Notes under the pieces: generated by a model
What the model was told of the DNA's origin: nothing
Seen by the model: only the letters and a program-made list of their open reading frames with translations
Database searches by the model: none
Position numbers and translations under genes: made by a program
Assembly (NCBI GenBank): GCA_947503885.1
Contig: CANNFD010000003.1
Coordinates: forward strand, 1-64,000
Reading direction: 5' to 3'
Length of the DNA: 64,000 nucleotides
From: an uncultured Olleya sp.
Lineage (GTDB): Bacteria > Bacteroidota > Bacteroidia > Flavobacteriales > Flavobacteriaceae
In this document: one piece after another, positions 27,131 to 36,600 of the stretch
How the letters are laid out: each line of letters opens with the position of its first letter
Numbering within the stretch: position 1 is the first letter of the stretch

Positions 27131-27793
27131 TTATTGTTTTAATAAAGCCTCTAAAGTTAGTTGATCTATATTACCATCTGCAAATAGATTAGCTTTAGTT
27201 TCAAAATCTAATATGGCATTTTGAGTTATAGATTTATACACACCATCCATTGGGATATCGTAACCTTTTTTTACTAAAAGCTTTTGGATTTCAAAAATAA
27301 AAGCACTTTTCTCTCCCGACCTTAAATTACCTTTTGGTAATTGAGACAGCAATCTATTTTTAAATGCCTCAGATTCTAGTTGTTTAGTATAGGCTGCTTC
27401 TGTAAGACCTGTATCTTCAAATGTTTTAATCCCTTGATTAGAATACCCTTTATCTTTTAATTGTTTAGACTGCTCCAAAATAGTTTCATAAAACTTGACT
27501 TTGGCCAATTTTTCAGCGTAAGCTTTAACAACTAAAACTGTTTGCGCATCATCATCTTCTGGGTTTCTTACATCTATACGGTTAGCGCTCCATTGCATAG
27601 TAATATAACTATTAAGGTCTTGAATGGCTGTGTTGTAATTAAACACAACTTCAGGATTATGATAATTTAAATCTATGTTTTGACTGACTTTATAATCTGT
27701 GTTTTTAGGATTAAAACGTTGGTAGGTTTGATATTGATTGTAAGCAAAAATTGCAATGATAATTACAATTATAGCGATTAGTAATTTTTTCAT
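27131..27793 (-). CDS. Membrane-anchored protein with C-terminal peptidoglycan-binding domain
   Basis: The 220-residue protein has an N-terminal signal anchor ('LLIAIIVIIIAIFAYNQY'), a middle region of about 130 residues that I do not recognise, and a C-terminal PG_binding_1-like domain at about 158-219 ('EIQKLLVKKGYDIPMDGVYK', then 'TQNAILDFETK'). It should lie in the periplasm, tethered to the inner membrane and touching the cell wall. No catalytic motif is visible. It follows the MFS gene by 48 bases. Confidence 0.7.
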   Translation of the reverse strand: MKKLLIAIIVIIIAIFAYNQYQTYQRFNPKNTDYKVSQNIDLNYHNPEVVFNYNTAIQDLNSYITMQWSANRIDVRNPEDDDAQTVLVVKAYAEKLAKVKFYETILEQSKQLKDKGYSNQGIKTFEDTGLTEAAYTKQLESEAFKNRLLSQLPKGNLRSGEKSAFIFEIQKLLVKKGYDIPMDGVYKSITQNAILDFETKANLFADGNIDQLTLEALLKQ

Positions 27794-27841
27794 TTTAAAT
27801 GTGGTTAAGTAATGTCAAATATAGTTTAAAATTGAATAACA

Positions 27842-29116
27842 CTATGTAGCTTCGTTTTCGTGTTCTTCAATATCTTTTGTTAAATCTAAGTTTCGTAACG
27901 TTTTATTTTTAGCGCCAATAGTGACTACGGTTAGCAAAGTCATTACACCTCCAAAAATCACTGCTCTAGCTGCACCACCTAAATACTTAGCTGCAATTCC
28001 GCTTTCAAAAGCTCCAAGCTCATTAGATGACCCAACAAACATACTGTTTACGGAGGCTACACGTCCACGCATATGATCTGGTGTTTTTAATTGTAAAATA
28101 GTTTGGCGTATTACCATTGACACACCATCTGTCACACCAGAAAAAAACAATGCTGCAACACTAACCCAAAATAGTTTAGACATTCCAAAAATGATAATAC
28201 AAACACCAAATCCAAAGATTGATATTAGTAACTTTTTACCTGCATTTTTATTGACTGGCAAATAAGTTGTAATAAACATAGTTAATATACTACCAACAGA
28301 TACTGACGCATTTAAAACACCAAAACCTGTTGGTCCAACATGTAAAATATCTTGTGCAAAAACAGATAATAAAGCGACTGCACCACCAAACAATACCGCT
28401 ATCATATCTAAAGATAATGCCCCTAATATTGCTTTATTATTAAAGACAAATTTAAGTCCAACCTTCAAGCTTTCTTTTACGGACTCTCCAACTTTAGGAT
28501 TTAAAATAGGTTTTTTTTCTATTTGAAACGTAATAACAAAAGCTAAAGCCACTAAAATAAAGACAATACACAACGTCATAGCAACACCAATCCAACCTAT
28601 AAGAAAGCCTCCAAATAAGGCTCCTAAAACAGTTGCAGCTTTCCAAGTACTACTACTCCAAGTGGCAGCATTTGGATATATTTTTTTTGGAACAAGTAAC
28701 GCTATTAACGAAAAAATAGTTGGACCAAAAAACGATCGCAAAAAGCCACCAAAAAACACCAATGCATAAATACTATAAAGAATAGTTTGTGTGGACCAAT
28801 CCGACACCACTTTGTCCCAGGTTAGTAAAAATAGTCCTAAACTAATTAGTGAAAATGCTGCAATACATAATGCTAATAAGTTTCGTTTTTCTCTTTGATC
28901 TACTATATGCCCAGCAAATAAAGCCATAGTAAAGGCTGGGATAATTTCCATTAAACCAATTAAACCTAAATATAAAGGGTCTTTAGTCAGGGTATATACC
29001 TGCCATTCTATAACAATAAACTGCATTGACCAACCAAAAACCAACGCAAATCTTAGTAATAAAAAGATATTAAATTCTTTAATCCTAAGTGCTGCATACG
29101 GATCATTTTTTGCCAT
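27842..29116 (-). CDS. MFS transporter, EntS-like (MFS_3)
   Basis: The 424-residue protein has about 12 transmembrane helices and the MFS loop motif 'GHIVDQREKRNLL' between helices 2 and 3. The sequence 'FMALFAGHIVDQ'-like region and the 'RQTILQLKTPDHMRGRV' loop are typical of the enterobactin-exporter EntS branch, whose members often export siderophores or unknown metabolites. No siderophore gene is nearby, so the substrate is unknown. Its ATG lies one base after the recJ stop, so it is co-transcribed with recJ. Confidence 0.88.
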   Translation of the reverse strand: MAKNDPYAALRIKEFNIFLLLRFALVFGWSMQFIVIEWQVYTLTKDPLYLGLIGLMEIIPAFTMALFAGHIVDQREKRNLLALCIAAFSLISLGLFLLTWDKVVSDWSTQTILYSIYALVFFGGFLRSFFGPTIFSLIALLVPKKIYPNAATWSSSTWKAATVLGALFGGFLIGWIGVAMTLCIVFILVALAFVITFQIEKKPILNPKVGESVKESLKVGLKFVFNNKAILGALSLDMIAVLFGGAVALLSVFAQDILHVGPTGFGVLNASVSVGSILTMFITTYLPVNKNAGKKLLISIFGFGVCIIIFGMSKLFWVSVAALFFSGVTDGVSMVIRQTILQLKTPDHMRGRVASVNSMFVGSSNELGAFESGIAAKYLGGAARAVIFGGVMTLLTVVTIGAKNKTLRNLDLTKDIEEHENEAT

Positions 29117-29117
29117 A

Positions 29118-30806
29118 TTATGCTTTTAAATCTCTTAATTTTAATTGTAAAGACACATTACCTTGCCAATGGTTTTCGTCAACAGAATAAACCGCTTTAA
29201 ATGGCTTTTTATCTTTGATTAAATTTAATTTTTCTCCTAGATTAAAGCCAATACAAACAAATTTTGCTTGACCATCTGTAACCGTAATTCTAAGATGTTT
29301 ATCATCTGCTCCAACACATTTTCCGTATCCTGTGTCTTTTAAATTTTCCGACATAAAAATGGGTGTCATATTTCCTGGTCCAAAAGGTGCAAATTGTTTT
29401 ATAATACGCCAAAACTTATCATCAATAGCATTAAGCGCAATAGTAGTATCAATTTTAATTTCTGGTGTTAATAAATTTTTATCTATCGTTTTAGACACTT
29501 CGTCTTCAAAAGCTTGTTTAAAGGCTTCGTAGTTTTCTTCTTTAAGTGTTAAACCCGCAGCATACATATGCCCTCCAAATTGTTCGATATGCTCGCTACA
29601 AGCTTCTAAAGCATTATAAACATCAAACCCAGAAACCGATCTTGCAGATGCTGCTAATTTGTCGCCACTTTTAGTAAATACTAATGTTGGTCTGTAATAC
29701 GTTTCAATTAATCTAGATGCCACAATCCCAATGACCCCTTTGTGCCAATCTTCTTGATACACAACGGATGTTAGTCTGTTTTCTTCTTTATTTTCTATAA
29801 TTTGCTCTAAGGCTTCAATAGTTATTGTTTTGTCCGCTTCGCGTCGATCTGTATTAAAAGCTTCAATTTCTTCAGCGTATTTAATTGCAGTAGGTAAATC
29901 TACTTCTGTTAATAAATCCACTGCGTATTGTCCATGTTTCATGCGCCCAGCAGCATTAATACGTGGTGCAATAGTAAACACTACATCTGTTATAGTTAAG
30001 GTGTCTTTTTTAAGTTGATTGATAATAGCCTTAAAACCAGCTCTGGGATTTTGATTTACCACTTGCAATCCATGATAAGCTAAAACCCTGTTTTCTCCAG
30101 TAATCGGGACAATATCTGCACCAATAGCAGTTGCTACTAAATCTAAATACGGAATCAAATCCTCTATAGTTTCACCATCTTTTCCTGCTAAGGCTTGAAT
30201 TAATTTAAATCCAACACCACAACCACACAACTCTTTATAAGGGTAATTACAATCGTCTTGTTTTGGGTCTAAAACAGCAACAGCATCTGGTATAATAGCA
30301 CCTGGTCTGTGGTGGTCACAAATTATAAAGTCTATGTTTTTTTCTTTGGCGTAAGCGACTTTATCTACAGCTTTAACACCACAATCTAATGCTATTATTA
30401 AACTAAAATCATTATCCTCTGCAAAATCAATTCCTTTATATGATACGCCATAACCTTCTCCATATCTATCCGGAATATAAGTGGCAACCTGCGATGTTTT
30501 TGTTAATAAATAAGACGACATTAATGCTACCGAAGTCGTACCATCCACATCATAATCGCCATATACCAATATGTTTTCGTTATTTACAATTGCCTGTTGT
30601 ATTCTAACCACTGCTTTGTCCATATCCTTCATTAAATACGGGTCATGCAAATGGTCTAAACTAGGTCTAAAAAAAGATTTAGCATCCTCAAAATCTTCAA
30701 TTCCACGCTGTACTAAAAGTGAGGCAATAGGTGCATCAATTTGCAGACTTTTTGCTAAGGCATTAACAGTTTCGGGATTAGGTTTTGGCTTTAAAGTCCA
30801 ACGCAT
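29118..30806 (-). CDS. recJ: Single-stranded-DNA-specific exonuclease RecJ
   Basis: This 5'-to-3' exonuclease works in recombination, base-excision and mismatch repair. The 562-residue protein has DHH-family motifs 'VYGDYDVDGTTSVALM', 'ALDCGV' and 'ICDHHRPG', the DHHA1 segment 'IGIVASRLIE' and 'FGGHMYAAGL', and a C-terminal OB-like domain. Metal-binding aspartates and histidines are all present. It is the first gene of a run with the MFS transporter and lies 38 bases after the osmC stop, so osmC-recJ-MFS may form one transcript. This is one of several repair genes in the window. Confidence 0.95.
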   Translation of the reverse strand: MRWTLKPKPNPETVNALAKSLQIDAPIASLLVQRGIEDFEDAKSFFRPSLDHLHDPYLMKDMDKAVVRIQQAIVNNENILVYGDYDVDGTTSVALMSSYLLTKTSQVATYIPDRYGEGYGVSYKGIDFAEDNDFSLIIALDCGVKAVDKVAYAKEKNIDFIICDHHRPGAIIPDAVAVLDPKQDDCNYPYKELCGCGVGFKLIQALAGKDGETIEDLIPYLDLVATAIGADIVPITGENRVLAYHGLQVVNQNPRAGFKAIINQLKKDTLTITDVVFTIAPRINAAGRMKHGQYAVDLLTEVDLPTAIKYAEEIEAFNTDRREADKTITIEALEQIIENKEENRLTSVVYQEDWHKGVIGIVASRLIETYYRPTLVFTKSGDKLAASARSVSGFDVYNALEACSEHIEQFGGHMYAAGLTLKEENYEAFKQAFEDEVSKTIDKNLLTPEIKIDTTIALNAIDDKFWRIIKQFAPFGPGNMTPIFMSENLKDTGYGKCVGADDKHLRITVTDGQAKFVCIGFNLGEKLNLIKDKKPFKAVYSVDENHWQGNVSLQLKLRDLKA

Positions 30807-30844
30807 TTTAATGTTTTTTAAAAATAAAATTTACCAACTAAAAT

Positions 30845-31264
30845 TTAAGCATTATGAAAATACACATTTGTTTTAACCTCGGCAAAACGTCTAAACATTT
30901 CCATTACACCACAATATTTTTCAATTGATAGTTGTACTGCTCTGTTTATTTTGTCTTCATTTAAATCTGCACCTGTAAAATGATAGTCTAAAATTACAGT
31001 GTGATAATATTTAGGATGCTCCTCAGTCAACAACCCTTCGACCTCCATTTTTAAATCATAATTTTCAATTTTCATTTTATCTAAGATAGATACAACATCT
31101 AAGCCAGAACAACCAGCTAAGGATGATAGCATTAAAGCTTTAGGAGATAGACCTTCCCTTTCTTTACCTTCTACGTCAGTATCCATTAATACATGGTGTC
31201 CACTTGGGTTATCAGAATCGAATAACATGTTTCCTTTCCAATTGGTTGTAATTTTATGCGACAT
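30845..31264 (-). CDS. OsmC-family peroxide-reducing protein
   Basis: The 139-residue protein carries the two redox cysteines of the OsmC/Ohr family: C52 in 'SSLAGCSGLDVVSIL' and C118 in 'SIEKYCGVMEMF'. Members reduce organic hydroperoxides with lipoyl or thiol donors. The sequence lies nearer the YhfA/OsmC-like branch than Ohr. It is divergent from a carboxymuconolactone-decarboxylase-family gene that is often also peroxide-related (AhpD-like), and the two may respond together. It is followed by recJ. Confidence 0.9.
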   Translation of the reverse strand: MSHKITTNWKGNMLFDSDNPSGHHVLMDTDVEGKEREGLSPKALMLSSLAGCSGLDVVSILDKMKIENYDLKMEVEGLLTEEHPKYYHTVILDYHFTGADLNEDKINRAVQLSIEKYCGVMEMFRRFAEVKTNVYFHNA

Positions 31265-31296
31265 AATTGAATATTTTTTCGTTTATTGATATCAAT

Positions 31297-31304
31297 CAAA
31301 AATA
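31297..31304 (-). promoter_or_regulatory. -7 promoter box of the osmC gene
   Basis: The minus strand reads TATTTTTG, a perfect match 33 bases before the ATG. It also lies inside the longer, rejected reading of the divergent gene. Confidence 0.45.
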
Positions 31305-31326
31305 CTATTTAAAAACCAAAAAAACG

Positions 31327-31917
31327 ATGCCTTTAGTAACTCCTTTAACAGCAGATCACGATTTAGAAACCAAAGAATTAGCTACATTTTTTAACGAAAC
31401 GCTTGGGTTTTGTCCAAATTCTGTTTTAACGATGCAGCGTAGACCTGCTATTAGTAAGGCTTTTATTAATTTAAATAAAGCGGTTATGGCTAATGAAGGG
31501 CGCGTGACGTCTGCTTTAAAACGTATGATTGCGTGGGTAAGTAGTAACGCTACAGGTTGCAGGTATTGTCAAGCACATGCTATTAGAGCTGCAGAACGTT
31601 ACGGAGCAGAACAAGAACAATTAGATAATATTTGGGAATACCGTACACATCCAGCTTTTAACGAAGCTGAACGTGCTGCTTTGGATTTTAGTTTAGCTGC
31701 TAGCCAAGTGCCAAACGCTGTTAATGAAGAGATACAAAAACGTTTACACGAACATTGGGATGAGGGTGAAATTGTAGAAATGTTGGGCGTAATATCTTTA
31801 TTTGGATATTTAAACAGATGGAATGATAGTATGGGAACAACGCTTGAAGAAGATGCTATTGACAGTGGAAACCAATATTTAGGAAAACATGGTTTTCAGG
31901 TTGGGAAGCATGTTTAG
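31327..31917 (+). CDS. Carboxymuconolactone decarboxylase (AhpD-like) family protein
   Basis: The 196-residue all-helical protein has the CxxCxxH redox motif C78-x2-C81-x2-H84 ('GCRYCQAHAIRAAERYG') typical of AhpD-like peroxidase-related members. Activity as a thiol peroxidase or its reductant partner is likely, and the named decarboxylase activity is not. The start at 31327 ('MPLVTPLTADHD') is preferred over a frame 60 bases longer, whose extra residues look non-coding and would overlap the osmC promoter. It is divergent from osmC. Confidence 0.88.
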   Translation: MPLVTPLTADHDLETKELATFFNETLGFCPNSVLTMQRRPAISKAFINLNKAVMANEGRVTSALKRMIAWVSSNATGCRYCQAHAIRAAERYGAEQEQLDNIWEYRTHPAFNEAERAALDFSLAASQVPNAVNEEIQKRLHEHWDEGEIVEMLGVISLFGYLNRWNDSMGTTLEEDAIDSGNQYLGKHGFQVGKHV

Positions 31918-31946
31918 TTAAAACATATTTACACTTTTTATATATC

Positions 31947-31976
31947 AAAACCTTACTAGTATTAGTGAGGTTTTTT
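31947..31976. terminator. Bidirectional terminator
   Basis: AAAACCTTACTA and TAGTGAGGTTTT form a stem with one G-T pair around GTAT and end in a T6 run. It lies between the convergent AhpD-like and UDG-like genes and touches the stop of the latter. Confidence 0.82.
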
Positions 31977-32547
31977 ATTTTAAAATTTGCTTTACAACAT
32001 TTTGTAATTCTGGTACGATGGTCGCTTCAAACCAAGGGTTTTTACTACGCCAAAATCTATTGGTTGGTGATGGGTGTGGTATTGGAAAATACTTTGGCAA
32101 GTATATATTAAATTCTCCTACAGTTTCAGTTAAGGTACGCTTTGCATCATCTTTTAAATAATATTTTTGAGCATAAGCCCCAATAAGTATAATTAATTCT
32201 GCTTTTGGCATATGTTTAAGTAATGCATCATGCCATTTTGGAGCACATTCTTTTCTTGGTGGTAAATCGCCTGTTTTTCCTTTTCCGGGATAACAAAAAC
32301 CCATAGGTATAATGGCAAATTTTTTGGTGTCATAAAAATCCGCTTCACTTACATCTAACCATTGTCTTAGCTTTTTACCACTTTGATCATCCCAGGGTAT
32401 TCCTGAGTTGTGTACTTTTAATCCTGGTGCTTGACCAATGATAATAATTTTAGACTCTTGATGGGCTGTAACCACAGGTCTAGGACCTAATGGTAAATAC
32501 GCTTTACAAATAGTACATTGTGCTATTTTATCCAAAAGAGCCTTCAC
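31975..32547 (-). CDS. Uracil-DNA glycosylase superfamily protein with iron-sulphur cysteines
   Basis: The 190-residue protein has motif A 'IIGQAPG' (residues 36-42) and a motif B-like 'PIPHPSPTNRF', both active-site signatures of the UDG superfamily. Four cysteines, C11 and C14 ('CTIC'), C85 ('MGFCYPG') and C101 ('RKECAPKW'), match the number and spacing of the 4Fe-4S ligands in family 4 enzymes. Family 4 usually has GEAPG with glutamate; here it is glutamine, so substrate or mechanism may differ. It probably excises uracil or another damaged base from DNA. It is last in a run with rsmI and the HopJ-family gene. Confidence 0.82.
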   Translation of the reverse strand: MKALLDKIAQCTICKAYLPLGPRPVVTAHQESKIIIIGQAPGLKVHNSGIPWDDQSGKKLRQWLDVSEADFYDTKKFAIIPMGFCYPGKGKTGDLPPRKECAPKWHDALLKHMPKAELIILIGAYAQKYYLKDDAKRTLTETVGEFNIYLPKYFPIPHPSPTNRFWRSKNPWFEATIVPELQNVVKQILK

Positions 32548-32560
32548 AACTTATACTGTT

Positions 32561-32905
32561 TTATTTTCTAGTTAATGGCTGATTATTGAAGCTTAAACCT
32601 TCAAAACCTGTATGTATAAAATTACGAATATTATGATGTCCAGAACCATTTGGATGGTTTAAAACCTCATCAAAATAATATTGTCCAAAACAAGCTAAAG
32701 TAGCAGCTTTAGATAATCCTTCAATTATTGCAAAAGCAAAAATTTTACAGGACCCATAATTTTGTTCTTCGGTATTAGACAATGTACCGTTTTTGAAAGC
32801 TGTTGGAGTAAAATTAAAATTATCCTCTATAACTTTCATCGTTTGGGAGAAAGTAATTTGTTTTGGATTGTCTTTTAGTTTTATTTTAAAAGCTTCAATA
32901 GTCAT
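32561..32905 (-). CDS. HopJ type III effector family protein
   Basis: The 114-residue soluble protein matches the HopJ family as I remember it: an N-terminal 'FSQTMKVIEDNFNFTPTAF', then 'NYGSCKIFAFAI' and a histidine-rich C-terminus 'NHPNGSGHHNIRNFI'. The name comes from a plant pathogen; there is no type III system here, and the wide spread of the family suggests a basic metabolic or stress role. It lies 17 bases after rsmI and 13 before the UDG-like gene, so all three are co-transcribed. Function unknown. Confidence 0.78.
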   Translation of the reverse strand: MTIEAFKIKLKDNPKQITFSQTMKVIEDNFNFTPTAFKNGTLSNTEEQNYGSCKIFAFAIIEGLSKAATLACFGQYYFDEVLNHPNGSGHHNIRNFIHTGFEGLSFNNQPLTRK

Positions 32906-32922
32906 ATTAATGTTTGTTTATT

Positions 32923-33597
32923 CTATTTACTTTTTCCGCCTACTACAATAACAATTTCGCCTTTAGGCGGTTTATTAGTGTAATGTTCTAAAACTTCTTT
33001 TGCAGTCCCACGTATGGTTTCTTCGTATAATTTAGTTAATTCTCTAGAGACTGATACTGGTCTGTCTTCTTCAAAATACTCGCAAAAATGAGCTAAGGTT
33101 TTAATTAACTTATGTGGGCTTTCGTAGAAGATGATAGTTCTAGTTTCTTCAGCTAATAGTTTTAATCTGGTTTGGCGTCCTTTTTTTACTGGTAGAAATC
33201 CTTCAAAAACAAACTTGTCATTAGGGAAACCACTATTGACTAATGCTGGTACAAAAGCGGTTGCGCCAGGTAGACAGTCTACTTCAATACCATGTTCTAT
33301 ACATGCTCTAGTTAGTAAAAACCCCGGGTCCGATATAGCTGGTGTGCCTGCATCACTAATTATAGCGATGGTTGTGCCTGTTTTTAGTTTTTGCACCAAA
33401 TTATCTACCGTTTTATGCTCGTTATGCATATGGTGACTTTGCATTTGTGTACTAATCTCGTAGTGTTTTAATAACTTTCCTGAGGTACGTGTGTCTTCTG
33501 CTAAAATTAAATCGACGTCTTTTAAAACCTCTACAGCTCTAAAGGTCATATCTTTAAGATTACCAATTGGTGTTGGGACTATATATAATTTACTCAT
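32923..33597 (-). CDS. rsmI: 16S rRNA 2'-O-ribose C1402 methyltransferase
   Basis: The 224-residue tetrapyrrole-methylase-fold enzyme uses S-adenosylmethionine to methylate C1402 in the ribosomal P site. Hallmarks are 'LYIVPTPIGNLKDMTFRAV', 'AEDTRTSGKLLKHY' and 'SDAGTPAISDPGFLL'. At 224 residues it lacks the C-terminal extension of the E. coli protein (286), as many Bacteroidota copies do. It heads the rsmI-HopJ-UDG run and has a good promoter upstream. Confidence 0.94.
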   Translation of the reverse strand: MSKLYIVPTPIGNLKDMTFRAVEVLKDVDLILAEDTRTSGKLLKHYEISTQMQSHHMHNEHKTVDNLVQKLKTGTTIAIISDAGTPAISDPGFLLTRACIEHGIEVDCLPGATAFVPALVNSGFPNDKFVFEGFLPVKKGRQTRLKLLAEETRTIIFYESPHKLIKTLAHFCEYFEEDRPVSVSRELTKLYEETIRGTAKEVLEHYTNKPPKGEIVIVVGGKSK

Positions 33598-33617
33598 GTT
33601 TTCTCTAAATTCTTGTT

Positions 33618-33650
33618 CAAATTTACAATCTTTTAAGATAGTTGAAGCAA
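33618..33650 (-). promoter_or_regulatory. Promoter of rsmI
   Basis: On the minus strand TAAATTTG (33618-33625) is the -7 box and TTG (33648-33650) lies 22 bases upstream as -33. It is among the best-formed promoters in the window. Confidence 0.55.
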
Positions 33651-33687
33651 CCTTTTATTAAATTAGACATCTATTAATAAACCAACC

Positions 33688-36600
33688 ATGAAAAAATCGT
33701 TTTGCTTACTTATTTTTTGTTTATCATTTTTAATAAGCAAAGCGCAAACCACAGATTTATCAATAGTAGTTGCCGCACAAAACTTATCTGGCACTACAAT
33801 TTATCAGGTTAATATTTATCAAGATTTTCAATATATTGTTACTATTTTTAATTCGGGAGGCAATGTTACTAACGCAACTTTTACACAAACATTAAATCCT
33901 AACTTAACGGTTTTAAGTAGCGTAAGTCAGAATCAAACTAGTGGAGCCAGTCCAATTACACCAACCTCTTTAAGCGGAAACACAATATCTGGTACAATTG
34001 CAAACCTACCCTCAAATAGCAGTGTGCAATTAAAGGTTATTGTTAAAGCCCCCTTAACTCCAGGAGGTGTTGCTACCAACGCCACAGTTTTTTCGCCAGA
34101 AGGCACAACGGATAATAACTTATCCAACAACACGTCTGTTATATCTATTGACATTGTCGAACCTCCAATTAACTTTACAGTTGATTACAATCAAATTTCA
34201 CCTGCTTCAGGCACTTCAATAAGTGATTGGAACCAAACTATAACTTATCAATTTACTATTACAAATAATAGTGTCGTCCCTTTTCCATTACAAAACTTTA
34301 TAAGTAGATTTGATAATCCTTTTGGAACTTTAAATGGCGTTCCTAGAATACGACTTAATAGTTTAAATTGCATTAGTACTACTTCTGGTATGCTATGTCC
34401 TGACACCTCAACATATGGAGGTGTAACACTTGGGATTACATCGTCTCAACCTTTATTTACCTTTACAACACCTATCGAGTTTACACCTGGAGGATCTATA
34501 ACTTTTGAAATGGAAGTCCTTTTTTTAGATCCAACATGTGCGATACAGCTTGCCAATTTAGAATTATCAAGTTTAATCGAACTAACGTTTACCCCTTCTG
34601 ATATCAATCAATCTTCAGATAGTTCCAACATAATTACTAATCCATTACCACAAGGAAACCTTTGCGACATGTCGGATTTATGTATAAATACTATACAAAC
34701 TAACCCTGATCCTTTAGCAGAAATTGATTGGAACGAAGAAGTAACTTTTGTAACCACTATTTGTAATATGGGTCCTGAAGATGCTTATATGCGCTTTTTT
34801 CTTCAAAATTTAACCTTAAATACCGATTGGGACATTATATCCATAAATTGTGGTGCTACCACAGGTCCTGTTACCTGTACAGATTTTACTTTAACTGATC
34901 AGAATCAGTTTTGGGAAAGCAGCGAATTTGTACTACCCACTAACACTACAATTACAGTAACTACAGTTGTAATATTTATTGATCCAGACGACTGCTCGAT
35001 ACAAGCAGACGATAACACCTTGGTACACGTTAGAAGTGGTGTAAATTTATTAGAAAGCACTATTATTGATCCAAATATCGGAAATAATGCTGATAGTGAT
35101 TTCTTATTATTACCTCCTTTAGAGGAATGTGATCCTGCTGAAACTGTTATGCTTAATATTACAAAAGAACAGACAAACCCAGTTTTACCAAGTGGTTTAA
35201 CCCCTACAAACACAATAGAATGGGGAGAAGTCACTTATCAAGTTGTGGCGACTAATTATGGCAATGTAGATTCTATAATTTATTTAAGTGATTTTATTAC
35301 TGAATCCACATCAGGAACATTAATTTCTGTAAATTGTATTGGCACCACAGGTACTGCCACTTGTTATGATATTATTAATGCTAACATCGGAGAGTTTCAG
35401 GATGGTATTCCTGAAGCAGGAGAAAACGATGTTTTTTGGGAAATTACTCCTGAAGAAAATGTGGTACTTCCTGCGCAAAGCTCAATAACCTATGAAGTTA
35501 TTATAGATTGGCTACCAGAGTGCAGCACTAACCCTATTACAGTTAGAAACAACGCAAGCATAACTAGTGTTAGTTATAATAACGAGTTTAATTTGGATGA
35601 CAATACAGATCATGTTTTAACTTATCTAGCACCTTGTATTGACATCGTTGTACAGACCTATCCCGAATTTACCTCTGTTGGTGTAAACAGTACATTTAAT
35701 TGGATAATAGACATCACAAATAGTAACACAAGTTCAAACGCAACAAATATTGCTTTTGAAGATATATTAGGTCCAGAATTTACAATAAACGGAACACCAT
35801 CTTGTATGGTGTTTTCAGGCATAGCATCCTGCATGTCCACATTTAATATTTCAGGTAATACAATTTCTGGTAATATTACAAATATGGATGGAGGCTCTAC
35901 AATACAAATAGTAATTCCGGTAACAGCTCCAAGTTATGGTGGTGCTTTTACAAATACTGCACAAGCCATAGCCAACATTAACGAAAACAACGAGCAAACA
36001 CCAGACACCAATCTGTCAATTAGCAATATGCAAGTTATTGCTCCAACGGTTTTAAAAACCTTTACTCCAGACCAAATAATTGTAGGTCAACAAAGTCAAT
36101 TAGAGTTTACAGTATTTAATGTTTCTGGTAACGCAGCGCAATCAAATATAACCTTTACAGACAATTTACCTCTTGGATTAACAATAGCAGGTCCCATATC
36201 TTGGACAGATAGTAATGGATGTACTGCAACATTTACTAGCTCATTAGGCGGAACATTTGTTGGCGTATCTGACTTAATTATTCCAACAGGTGTGGCAAGT
36301 TGTAGTTTTTCAGTTTCTGTCACCTCTACAATGGAAGGTGTTTACAATAATAACCGTAGCAATTTTAGCAATCAAAATAATATTGATAGCTCTCAAGCAA
36401 ATGCAACATTAACTGTTTTAGAGGATACAACTAATGTTGATATTGAAATATTAAAATCTGTAACTCCAACACAAACTTCTATTGGTCAAGAGGTTACTTT
36501 TACCATTAGCGCTAGTAATGTTGGAACGACAGAAGCTACAACCATTTTAATTTTTGAAAAGCTACCTTTAGGCTACCTTTTGATAAGCACCAATACTAGC

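Noticed and set aside
31267-31326. Longer N-terminus for the AhpD-like protein
   Set aside because: The extra 20 residues are Phe/Tyr/Lys-rich, unlike the family, and overlap the divergent osmC promoter.
32561-32905. HopJ-family gene as evidence of a type III secretion system or plant interaction
   Set aside because: No type III genes are present, the family is widespread in non-pathogens, and the gene sits in a housekeeping operon.
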